The position numbers and the translations under genes are program-made. The notes beneath the pieces were generated by a model, which saw only the letters and a list, made by a program, of their open reading frames with translations, ran no database searches and was not told the DNA's origin. A stretch of 21,049 bases of DNA from Gammaproteobacteria bacterium UBA7803 (GTDB taxonomy: Bacteria > Pseudomonadota > Gammaproteobacteria > Pseudomonadales > Azotimanducaceae). Position 1 is the stretch's first letter, and each line of letters begins with the position of its first letter. The stretch is from assembly GCA_002480525.1 (NCBI GenBank), contig DLCH01000026.1, positions 1 through 21,049 of the forward strand, given 5' to 3'. Positions 1 to 6,492 of this stretch are shown here, piece by piece.

Positions 1-23
1 CGGGAGGCCGCTCCTACGGGGGG
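1..23. repeat. Partial REP-type palindrome at window edge
   Basis: The first 23 bases (CGGGAGGCCGCTCCTACGGG and on) match the right arm of the REP pair at 3295-3317 with one difference (A for G at position 16). The rest of the element lies outside the window. REP elements are short non-coding palindromes scattered in many gammaproteobacterial genomes and are usually mobilised by a RAYT transposase encoded elsewhere. Confidence 0.7.
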
Positions 24-95
24 TTGGGGTTGGGCATCGCGTCCGGTCGGGGGACGGGGTAACCTCGAATCATCGGGGATCTGGGAGGAACCGCC

Positions 96-1472
96 ATGAC
101 GTCTCTGCGGGACGAGGTCTATACGGCCTATCGCGACTGGTCGTCCGCCTCGGCGGCGCTGATCGAGGAGGCCCGGGAGGTGTTTCCCGGCGGGGACACC
201 CGCATGAGCGCGCACTTCGCGCCGTACCCGCTGTTCATCGAGCGCGCCGAAGGGCCCTGGCTGCACGACGCCGACGGCCACCGGCTGCTCGACTTCATGA
301 ACAACTTCACCTCGCTGATCCACGGTCATGCCAACCCCGCGGTGGTGCAGGCGGTTCAGGAGCAGGTGACGCTGGGTTCCGCCTATGCCGCCCCCACCCG
401 CAGCCAGGTCGCGCTGGGCCGGCTCATCGTCGAGCGCGTGCCGTCGGTGGAGCAGCTCCGCTTCACCAGCTCCGGCACCGAGGCGACGCTGATGGCCCTG
501 CGCTGCGCGCGCGCCTTCAGCGGCCGGCAGAAGATCATGAAGATGGAGGGCGGCTATCACGGCAGCTTCGAGCTGGCCGAGGTGAGCCTGGTGCCCCACC
601 CGGACCGCTGCGGCCCCCTCGACGCACCGCATCCCGTGCCGGTGGACCGGAGCATTCCCGACAGCGTGCTGGCGGACACGGTGGTCTGCCCTTACAACCA
701 GCCGGAGATCGCCCGCCGGCTGATCGAGCGGCACGCCGGCGAACTGGCCGCCGTGATCGTCGAGCCCGCGCTCGGCTCCATGGGCATGATCCCGGCCAGC
801 GAGGAATTTCTGCGCGCCCTGCGCGAGGCGACGGCCGCCCACGACGTGCTGCTGATCTTCGACGAGGTGATCACCCTGCGCGCCGGCTACGGTGGCGCCC
901 AGGGCGAGCTCGGCATCACGCCGGACCTGACCGCCATGGGCAAGATCATCGGCGGCGGACTGCCCATCGGCGCGGTCGGCGGCCGGCGGGAGCTGATGCG
1001 GATGTTCCATCCGGACGAAGCGGAACCGGTGATGCACGCCAGCACCTTCAGCGGCAACCCGCTCAGCATGGCGGCGGGTCACGCCGCCATGGGGCAGCTC
1101 GATCCGCAGACCCTGGAACGGCTCGCGGTTCTGGGAGAGCGCTTCCGCGAAGGCGTCGGCCGGGTGTTCCGGGACAACGGCCTGCGCGGCCAGGCAACGG
1201 GGCTCGCCTCGCTCAGCAACATCCACTGGACGGACGCGCCTGTGAACGACGCCCGGGATTCGCTCGCGGCCATGGCGAAGGCCGGGCCGCTGCCGCGGCT
1301 GCTGCATCTGTCCATGCTCCGGCGCGGCGTCGCCAGCGCCGGCCGGCTGATGTACTGCCTGTCGACGCCGATGACCGCCGGCGAGGTCGATACCGCGCTG
1401 GACGCCCTGGACGACGCCCTGCGGGAGCTGCGCCCGGGGATCGAGCGCGAGCGGCCGGAGCTGCTGCTGTGA
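96..1472 (+). CDS. Class III PLP-dependent aminotransferase (GSA-aminomutase-like)
   Basis: This 458-residue protein has the layout of fold-type I class III aminotransferases related to glutamate-1-semialdehyde 2,1-aminomutase. An N-terminal PGG region is followed by a substrate loop near FMNNFTSLIHGH, the cofactor-contacting FDEV motif (D256), and the Schiff-base lysine in TAMGKIIGGG (K283). Length is normal for the family. The start is supported by GGGAGGA about six bases upstream of ATG 96. The stop overlaps the GTG start of the dioxygenase gene (GTGA), so the two are probably translated together. Expected chemistry is transfer of an amino group from an amino acid or amine to a keto acid in the cytoplasm. 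The substrate cannot be read from sequence. A role as the haem-pathway HemL is unlikely, because of the dioxygenase partner and the divergent active-site loop. Confidence 0.88.
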   Translation: MTSLRDEVYTAYRDWSSASAALIEEAREVFPGGDTRMSAHFAPYPLFIERAEGPWLHDADGHRLLDFMNNFTSLIHGHANPAVVQAVQEQVTLGSAYAAPTRSQVALGRLIVERVPSVEQLRFTSSGTEATLMALRCARAFSGRQKIMKMEGGYHGSFELAEVSLVPHPDRCGPLDAPHPVPVDRSIPDSVLADTVVCPYNQPEIARRLIERHAGELAAVIVEPALGSMGMIPASEEFLRALREATAAHDVLLIFDEVITLRAGYGGAQGELGITPDLTAMGKIIGGGLPIGAVGGRRELMRMFHPDEAEPVMHASTFSGNPLSMAAGHAAMGQLDPQTLERLAVLGERFREGVGRVFRDNGLRGQATGLASLSNIHWTDAPVNDARDSLAAMAKAGPLPRLLHLSMLRRGVASAGRLMYCLSTPMTAGEVDTALDALDDALRELRPGIERERPELLL

Positions 1473-2359
1473 GCGCGCGGCCGTTCACGGTCGAGCCGCT
1501 GCCGGCGACCTTCGGCGCCCGGATCACCGGGCTCGATCTCGCCGCGCTGGACGACGCGGGGTTCGCGGCCCTGTACGACGCCTGGCTGGAGTATGCGCTG
1601 CTGATCTTCCCCGGCGTCGGTCTCTCCACCGCCGAGCAGGTGACGTTCGCCAGGCGCTTCGGCGACATGGAGTTCGACATCGCGCCGCTCAGCAACGTCC
1701 GCAAGGACGGCAGCCTGCGCGCCGACGACGGCACGGACGACGTGGTGAAGGTGCTGCGGGGCAACATGGGCTGGCATGCCGACAGCACCTACATGCCGGT
1801 ACAGGCCAAGGGCGCGGTGTTCAGCGCCCACGTGGTGCCGGAGGAAGGCGGCGAGACCGGCTGGGCCGACATGCGGGCCGCCTACGACGCCCTCGACGAC
1901 GATCTGCGACGCCGCATCGAGGGCCTGTCGGCCCATCACTCGCTGGTCCACAGCCAGGCCAGGCTCGGCCACGCCCACGGCACGGACAGCGAGTACAGCG
2001 GCTACGGCTTCCACGACGAGGCGCCGCTGCGGCCGCTGGTCAAGGTGCATCCGGAGACGGGCCGGCGCTCGCTGCTGATCGGCCGCCACGCCTATGGCAT
2101 TCCCGGGCTGGAGGAGACGGCGTCCGAGCGGCTGCTCGACGAGCTGGTGGATTTCGCGTGCCGGCCGCCCCGGGTTTACCACCACCGCTGGCAGGTCGGG
2201 GACGTGGTGCTGTGGGACAACCGCTGCCTGCTGCACCGGGCGTGCCCCTGGGACATGAGCCGGCCCCGGGTCATGTATCACTCGCGGATCGCGGGCGATC
2301 CAGTCACCGAAGCGGGCCTTGCTGGTCAGTCGGAGCAGCCGAGCGCGTCGGGATCGTAG
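1469..2359 (+). CDS. TauD/TfdA family Fe(II)/2-oxoglutarate dioxygenase
   Basis: The product has 296 residues, typical of TauD/TfdA enzymes, which hydroxylate a substrate using O2, Fe(II) and 2-oxoglutarate. The iron-binding triad is visible as HxD in GWHADSTYMP and the distal His in CLLHRACPWD. The 2-oxoglutarate-binding Arg lies in the C-terminal segment RPRVMYHSRIAG. The GTG start at 1469 overlaps the stop of the aminotransferase gene, which argues for coupled translation and a shared pathway, perhaps breakdown of an amino or carboxylate compound (inference). Its last 34 bases overlap the end of the convergent gene on the other strand. The final 15 or so residues after the Arg motif look unstructured, so the family core is complete. 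The substrate is unknown; sulfonate, phenoxyacetate and amino-acid specificities all occur in this family. Confidence 0.88.
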   Translation: MSARPFTVEPLPATFGARITGLDLAALDDAGFAALYDAWLEYALLIFPGVGLSTAEQVTFARRFGDMEFDIAPLSNVRKDGSLRADDGTDDVVKVLRGNMGWHADSTYMPVQAKGAVFSAHVVPEEGGETGWADMRAAYDALDDDLRRRIEGLSAHHSLVHSQARLGHAHGTDSEYSGYGFHDEAPLRPLVKVHPETGRRSLLIGRHAYGIPGLEETASERLLDELVDFACRPPRVYHHRWQVGDVVLWDNRCLLHRACPWDMSRPRVMYHSRIAGDPVTEAGLAGQSEQPSASGS

Positions 2360-3198
2360 CGGCCGAGCACGGTCTCGAGCGTCACCTCCATCAGCCGGCG
2401 GGCGTCCCCGGCGGGCACGTCCCGCCCCACGTGAATGTGTCCCGCCGCGACGGTCTCCTCGTGGGTGAGGGCGTAGTACAGGCCGTGCAGGCCCATGAAG
2501 CCCGACAGATAGTTGCCGCTGGTCTGCTCGTCGATCGCCACGTCCGTCAGATCCAGCATCCGCGCGGCGACCGCGATCTCGGCGGTCGGCAGCCGGCTGG
2601 CCAGCCGCTCGCCGGCCCGGAAGCGGCTGATGGCGTCCCAGCTCCGCGGGTCGATGCTGTCCCGGACGGGCAGGGTCTCGGGCGGGTGGTCGTCGCTGAT
2701 CCAGTCTTCGGCGGGGTCGCCGTCACCGCTGCCGTGGCCGCCCTCGAAGGCCTCCACCTCCCAGCCGATGTCGCCGCCGCGGCTGGTGGTGATGAGAATC
2801 AGCGGGCGCCGGTCGGTCATGATGCGCCAGAAATCGGCGGAGGTGTCCTGATAGTCCACCCGGAAGTCCGACTCCGCGCTGCCGATGAAGCCGGCGGAGC
2901 CGCGCGGGTCGTTGAAGGGCACGCCGTCGGGCGGAAACTCGGGAAAGTAGGCGTACACGTCGAAGCCGAGGCCGCGCCAGTCGCGGCCCTGCCAGCCGTC
3001 CGGGTTCTGCGCCGGATCCGTGCTCCAGGGCCTAAGCATCTCGTTGGTCGGCGGCCAGTAGCCGGTGACCACCACGTGCTTCGGGCAGGCCGTGCCGCCA
3101 CCGGCCCCGTCGACGGTCAGCCCGGCGGGCGGCGCCGGACGCTCGGCGGCGGTGGCGGCGGCGGTAAACGCCAGCCAGAGTATCGCCAGGCGTTTCAT
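2326..3198 (-). CDS. Secreted pyroglutamyl-peptidase (C15)-like protein, Cys replaced by Ser
   Basis: The 290-residue product begins with a short signal peptide (MKRLAILWLAFTAAATAA, cleavage about residue 18). The mature part follows the order of motifs in pyrrolidone-carboxylate peptidase (family C15): VTGYWPP near residue 44 (compare VTGFxPF), a strand then GWEVEAFE near 146-152 (compare the ERxAxN region with the catalytic Glu), SGNYLSG at 227-233 (compare SAGxYxCN with the catalytic Cys), and GHIHVG at 253-258 (compare GFIHVP with the catalytic His). The nucleophile position is therefore Ser232 while Glu and His remain. C15 enzymes are normally cytoplasmic and about 215 residues, so the signal peptide, the larger size and the Ser are all unusual. 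The start ATG has GGGGG four bases upstream. It could be a serine variant, a binding protein, or a related but distinct hydrolase. Confidence 0.65.
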   Translation of the reverse strand: MKRLAILWLAFTAAATAAERPAPPAGLTVDGAGGGTACPKHVVVTGYWPPTNEMLRPWSTDPAQNPDGWQGRDWRGLGFDVYAYFPEFPPDGVPFNDPRGSAGFIGSAESDFRVDYQDTSADFWRIMTDRRPLILITTSRGGDIGWEVEAFEGGHGSGDGDPAEDWISDDHPPETLPVRDSIDPRSWDAISRFRAGERLASRLPTAEIAVAARMLDLTDVAIDEQTSGNYLSGFMGLHGLYYALTHEETVAAGHIHVGRDVPAGDARRLMEVTLETVLGRYDPDALGCSD

Positions 3199-3223
3199 GT
3201 TTCCCCCTCATCCCATGCGAGGT

Positions 3224-3316
3224 CCCCCGTAGGAGCGGCCTCCCGGCCGCGATGGCGTGGTCACGGTGACGGCGCCGTTTCCGGAGATCGCGGCCGGGAG
3301 GCCGCTCCTGCGGGGG
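3224..3316. repeat. Inverted pair of REP palindromes (BIME-like)
   Basis: Two arms of about 30 bases face each other across a 33-base spacer. The left arm (3224-3253) reads CCCCCGTAGGAGCGGCCTCC and continues to GGCCGCGAT; the right arm (3287-3316) is its reverse complement with one difference. Each arm also contains its own small hairpin, GCGGCC-TCCC-GGCCGC. This is the structure of bacterial interspersed mosaic elements. A third, partial copy opens the window. The pair lies between two divergently transcribed genes, just upstream of the PRPP synthetase promoter, rather than downstream of genes as is more common. Confidence 0.85.
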
Positions 3317-3348
3317 GTGTCCGCGGGGGCTGCCGGGTTACGCCGAGG

Positions 3349-3378
3349 TTGGCGGCAGCCCTTCGCCCTTGGGATAAT
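3349..3378 (+). promoter_or_regulatory. Candidate sigma-70 promoter for the PRPP synthetase gene
   Basis: TTGGCG (3349-3354, four of six matches to TTGACA) is separated by 18 bases from GATAAT (3373-3378, five of six matches to TATAAT). The ATG at 3377 overlaps this -10 box, so if the promoter is real that ATG is not in the message and translation starts downstream. Confidence 0.5.
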
Positions 3379-3406
3379 GCGCGCTCCTGGCAACCGGGGC
3401 CAGCCT

Positions 3407-4627
3407 TTGACCGCTGCCAAACTCGAACTCTCTGACGTCATCGTCGTCGGCAACTCGTCCGACGATCCGTTCGCCATCGACGTCGCCTTCGCCGTCGGCC
3501 AGACCGAGGACGTGGCCGACCTCATCAGCATGAAGACCTTCGCCAACTCGGAGTTCTGCCCGCGGTTCATCTCCGACGAGCGGGACTTCAGCCGTATCGG
3601 CCGCAAGCTCGAGGGCCGCACGGTGGTGATCGTCAGCACCTCGAGCCGGCTGGTGAGCCGCCAGAACCTGGCGATGCGGACCATGATGATCGCCCGGGCG
3701 GCGAAGGAGAACGGCGCCGCCGACGTGGTGCTGGTGGAGCCGGACCTCTACTACAGCGCCCAGGATCGCGGCCCGCGCCCGGACCTGGGCGACACCATGT
3801 TCGAGCGCGACGAGGAGGACCTGAAGAAGTTCGACGGCCAGCCGTTCACGGCCAAGCTCTACGCCGAGATGCTCAAGCTCGCCGGCGTCGACGCCGTGGT
3901 GACCGTGCACAACCACTCCTACGCGGTGCAGACCATGTTCCGCGAGATCTTCGAGGGCCGGTTCCACAACCTGATCCCCTACGAGATCTACGTCGACTAC
4001 CTGCGCCACTCGAACATCGTGAACTGCGGGCCCGAGGGCGAGGGCCTGGCGCTGTGCGCGCCGGACAAGGGCGCCCGGGACTTCGTGAAGTCGCTGCACG
4101 AGCACCTGGGGCTGCCGAAGGCCAAGATCATCCTGCTCGACAAGGAACGCTCCGGCGAGCGGGAGGTGGCCATCACCCTCCACCCCGAGAGCGAGACGTC
4201 CTTCGAGGAGATCCACGGCCACGACGTGGTGCTGCTCGACGACATGGTCCGCACCGGCTCCACGGTGGTGAAGACCTGCCAGTTCCTCAAGCAGATCCAG
4301 CCGGGCCGGCTGGTGTTCGGCGTGACCCACTTCTACGCCAGCGAGGAGGGTCGCCAGAAGCTGGCCAACACCGCCGTCGACGAGATCCTGACCCTGAACA
4401 CCCTGCCCACCATCCTCAACCGGGACGAGCAGGGCCGGCTGCGCCGCAAGCTGGTGGTGCTGAAGATCGAGGCCTGGCTCGCCCGGGAGCTGTCGCGCAT
4501 CATCGGGCTGCCGGTGCGGGAGGGCGGCAGCCTGTATCAGATCGACATGTCGTCGAAGAACCCGCGCTTCGTCCGCAAGATCTGGTCGAACGAGCAGCTC
4601 ATCGGGCTGCACGACGACTCGGGCTGA
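3407..4627 (+). CDS. prs: Divergent ribose-phosphate pyrophosphokinase (PRPP synthetase)
   Basis: PRPP synthetases make 5-phosphoribosyl-1-diphosphate from ribose 5-phosphate and ATP for nucleotide, His and Trp synthesis. The PRPP-binding loop DDMVRTGST is clear (residues 278-286 counting from the TTG start). Also recognisable are SxxxRQNLAMRTMM, PFTAKLYAEML (compare PITAKLVAD), VVTVHNHSYAVQ in place of the DLHxxQIQ motif, and the flexible-loop segment DKERSGER. The protein is about 90 residues longer than typical bacterial Prs (about 315). The extra length lies in a charged insert around GPRPDLGDTMFERDEED and a C-terminal tail ending KIWSNEQLIG. The first Asp of DLH is replaced. The TTG at 3407, with GGGG six bases upstream, is preferred because the in-frame ATG 3377 lies in a probable -10 box; ATG 3257 lies inside the REP repeat. 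The gene stands alone, flanked by minus-strand genes. Confidence 0.82.
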   Translation: MTAAKLELSDVIVVGNSSDDPFAIDVAFAVGQTEDVADLISMKTFANSEFCPRFISDERDFSRIGRKLEGRTVVIVSTSSRLVSRQNLAMRTMMIARAAKENGAADVVLVEPDLYYSAQDRGPRPDLGDTMFERDEEDLKKFDGQPFTAKLYAEMLKLAGVDAVVTVHNHSYAVQTMFREIFEGRFHNLIPYEIYVDYLRHSNIVNCGPEGEGLALCAPDKGARDFVKSLHEHLGLPKAKIILLDKERSGEREVAITLHPESETSFEEIHGHDVVLLDDMVRTGSTVVKTCQFLKQIQPGRLVFGVTHFYASEEGRQKLANTAVDEILTLNTLPTILNRDEQGRLRRKLVVLKIEAWLARELSRIIGLPVREGGSLYQIDMSSKNPRFVRKIWSNEQLIGLHDDSG

Positions 4628-4634
4628 GCGGCGG

Positions 4635-4659
4635 CCGCCGGGGCGTCACCGTCCGGCGG
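4635..4659. terminator. Weak candidate bidirectional terminator hairpin
   Basis: CCGCCGG (4635-4641) can pair with CCGGCGG (4653-4659) across an 11-base loop between two convergent genes. There is no T-tract, and it overlaps the last codons of the hydrolase gene, so support is weak in such GC-rich DNA. Confidence 0.22.
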
Positions 4660-5428
4660 CGAGCAGCCCGCGGCTGACCGCGAATCCGCGCACCAGCGCC
4701 ACGAACAGTCCCGGCCGGAAGAACGGCGAGCCGTGGCCGGTCATCTCCATGATCTCGAAGTCCGCGCCGGGTATGGCGCCGGCGATCCGCCGCGCCTCCG
4801 CCAGGTTCATGTCCTGGCGCCCGCAGGCCACCAGCACCGGTACCTCGAGATGGCCGAGGCCCTCGGACAGGTCTGATTCCCGCTCGTGGGCGGTGTGGGC
4901 CTTGCGGGCCGCTTCCCGGTCCTCGTAGAAGCGCCAGGATTTGCGCAGCGGCACCTCGGGCTCGCCGGCTTCGGCGAGCATGCGGCGGGCGCTGGCGCCC
5001 AGCTCGCGCTGGCCGCTCTGCTCGACGGGCGGGATCAGCGCCACGTCGAACAGTCCCAGGGCGGAGAGCCGCGGCTCGTGGCGGACCGCGAACCGGGCCG
5101 CGGTGCGGGCCCCGTAGGCGACCCCGAGCACGAAGGCCCGGTCGATGCCCAGGACGTCCATCAGGCCCGCCAGATCGTCGGCGTAGCGCGCGAAGGTGAA
5201 GTCGTCGTCGCGCCCCCAGCCGGACTTGCCCGTGCCGCGGATGTCGAAGCGCAGCACCTGGAAGTCGCGCAGCAGCCCGTCGAGCACCACCTCCCAGCAG
5301 GTCAGGTTGTGGCTGGCGGGATTGACCAGCGCCAGGGTCGGCGCCGCGGCGTCGCCGTCCAGGGCGTAGTGGATGGACACGCCGTCCACGTCGACGAAGC
5401 GTCCGGGCTGATAGTAGGGCTCTGACAC
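4646..5428 (-). CDS. Alpha/beta-hydrolase-fold protein lacking the nucleophile Ser
   Basis: From the GTG at 5428 (GGAG seven bases upstream) the protein has 260 residues and reads through a complete alpha/beta-hydrolase fold. An oxyanion-side strand LALVNPASH is followed by FDIRGTGKSG (compare DxRGxGxS), the nucleophile elbow, a lid region, CGRQDMNL with the acid residue (D206), and TGHGSPFF with the His (H232). The elbow reads GVAYG at residues 102-106, so the nucleophile Ser of G-x-S-x-G is Ala104; the codon is GCC on the minus strand near 5117. Without it, ordinary ester or lactone hydrolysis is not expected. Relatives in this superfamily act as non-hydrolytic enzymes, receptors or scaffolds. 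A small membrane-protein gene lies 98 bases upstream on the same strand. An upstream in-frame extension to 6007 has no coding support. Confidence 0.8.
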   Translation of the reverse strand: MSEPYYQPGRFVDVDGVSIHYALDGDAAAPTLALVNPASHNLTCWEVVLDGLLRDFQVLRFDIRGTGKSGWGRDDDFTFARYADDLAGLMDVLGIDRAFVLGVAYGARTAARFAVRHEPRLSALGLFDVALIPPVEQSGQRELGASARRMLAEAGEPEVPLRKSWRFYEDREAARKAHTAHERESDLSEGLGHLEVPVLVACGRQDMNLAEARRIAGAIPGADFEIMEMTGHGSPFFRPGLFVALVRGFAVSRGLLAAGR

Positions 5429-5526
5429 GGCTGGACTCCGCCAGGTGCCGCGCCGGGCGCGGCGGAGCGGGCAGTCTGCCGGCCGCGCCGGACGGCGGCA
5501 ACCGTCCGGGCGGGCCCCGGGGGACC

Positions 5527-5742
5527 TCAGTAGCGGTAGCGGCGCTCCGGCTGCTTCAGCGGGGCGAGCAGCAGGTAGAAGATCCAGGCGAACCAGGACA
5601 CGAAGATCACCGCCAGAATCCACGCGGCCTTCTCGCCGCCGCTGGTGCGATCCGAGCCGGCGATCAGGATGATCGGCAGCAGCCAGATCAGCAGGGCGAA
5701 CAGGCCGCACACCATCAGGAACAGGGCTCCGAGAACTTCCAT
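5527..5742 (-). CDS. Small two-helix membrane protein (PLDc_N-like)
   Basis: The 71-residue product has two hydrophobic segments, residues about 3-26 (LGALFLMVCGLFALLIWLLP) and 36-55 (AAWILAVIFVSWFAWIFYLL), joined by a short polar loop and ending in a basic tail. This matches the pattern of phospholipase-D-nuclease N-terminal (PLDc_N) family proteins, which are small membrane proteins of unknown role. The ATG at 5742 is chosen over an upstream in-frame start at 5793 because AAGGAGGAAATCG directly precedes it, a near-perfect ribosome binding site. It may share a message with the downstream hydrolase gene, but the 98-base gap leaves that open. Confidence 0.75.
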   Translation of the reverse strand: MEVLGALFLMVCGLFALLIWLLPIILIAGSDRTSGGEKAAWILAVIFVSWFAWIFYLLLAPLKQPERRYRY

Positions 5743-5765
5743 CGATTTCCTCCTTGGTCCCATGG

Positions 5766-5793
5766 GTATCAGCAATTTGCGGGCCAATGACAA
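5766..5793 (-). promoter_or_regulatory. Candidate promoter of the small membrane-protein gene
   Basis: On the minus strand TTGTCA (5793-5788) is followed after 16 bases by TGATAC (5771-5766), preceded by a TGC extended -10 element. It lies about 25-50 bases upstream of the ATG at 5742. The -10 match is imperfect. Confidence 0.3.
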
Positions 5794-5967
5794 AGCTCAA
5801 CGAAGTCAGATAGTTAGCGTGGGTTTGAAGAGCGTCCCGCAGGCGAATCCCGCCATGATCTGGCGATATCGGCGAATCGGGGCGACGGCCCGCGGAGCCT
5901 GTCCGGATCCCTTGGCCGGGCACGGCAAATCTATATAAACCTACTAAAACATTAAAAGGATGCAAGA

Positions 5968-6135
5968 GAACCTGAATGAGAAATTCGGTTACTGCGTACG
6001 GGTTCACGGTTCGGGGTTATAAAAACCTCCATCATCCTGATTCGGGTGCAATAACGCCCCCGGGGATGGTCAGCAGGCCGCGTGTGCGGCATCATCGGTT
6101 CAAATAGAACCATAATCGCGCTAACAGGTTTAAAC
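5968..6135. promoter_or_regulatory. AT-rich hipBA control region with GGTT/AACC half-sites
   Basis: The 393 bases from 5743 to 6135 hold no gene. The right half is much more AT-rich than the rest of the window, including TATATAAACC and a run to AAAAGG at 5932-5960. GGTT occurs at 5987, 6001, 6008 and 6015, all multiples of seven bases apart, and an AACC follows at 6024. A clean inverted repeat GGTTC-AAATA-GAACC lies at 6097-6111. The perfect palindrome GTTTAAAC sits at 6128-6135, touching the hipB start. Possible -10 boxes are TATAAA (6018-6023) and CATAAT (6111-6116), the latter abutting the inverted repeat; neither has a good -35. HipB-type repressors typically bind palindromes over their own promoter, so these are operator candidates. 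Confidence 0.45.
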
Positions 6136-6492
6136 ATGCCCAGGAAATCCCGCGCCCACGCCGTCGTCAGCGATGCCGCCCTGGGCGCCCTGACCGGCCT
6201 CGGCGAGCGCCTGCGGGAGGCGCGGCTGCGGCGCAACTGGACCCAGGAGCAGCTCGCGGAGAAAGCCGGGCTGTCGGAGAGCTCGGTGAAGAAGGTCGAG
6301 GCCGGGTCCTCCCGGATCATGGTCGCCGCCTACCTGTCGGTGCTCGACGTGCTCGGCCAGCCCACCGCCCTCGACCGCGTGCTCGCTCCCGGCGACGACA
6401 CCCTGGGCGAAGCCCTGGCGCGCAGCGCCCTGCGCCAGCGCGCGCGGCCGGAGCGGGAGACCGCGGCGGCCGAGGACGAGTGGGAAATCTGA
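6136..6492 (+). CDS. hipB: HipB-like antitoxin / transcriptional regulator (XRE HTH)
   Basis: The 118-residue protein has a Cro/C1-type helix-turn-helix at about residues 24-77 (LREARLRRNWTQEQLAEKAG followed by SESSVKKVEAG), then an acidic and basic tail ending in DEWEI. Its position directly before a HipA kinase, with the stop and start overlapping as TGATG, identifies it as the antitoxin and autorepressor of a hipBA module. The C-terminal Trp before the end recalls the HipB tail, although that match is weak. ATG 6136 is preferred to ATG 6082, because the upstream segment covers the candidate operator and does not resemble HTH proteins. The ribosome binding site is poor (AGG seven bases upstream), which may keep synthesis low. 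Confidence 0.85.
   Translation: MPRKSRAHAVVSDAALGALTGLGERLREARLRRNWTQEQLAEKAGLSESSVKKVEAGSSRIMVAAYLSVLDVLGQPTALDRVLAPGDDTLGEALARSALRQRARPERETAAAEDEWEI

Noticed and set aside
3338..4612. 424-codon open frame on the minus strand
   Set aside because: Antisense to the PRPP synthetase; an H/L/V/Q-rich translation with no domain.
5429..6007. N-terminal extension of the hydrolase frame up to 6007
   Set aside because: The extension runs through the small membrane-protein gene in another frame and lacks hydrolase features; GTG 5428 has a proper ribosome binding site.
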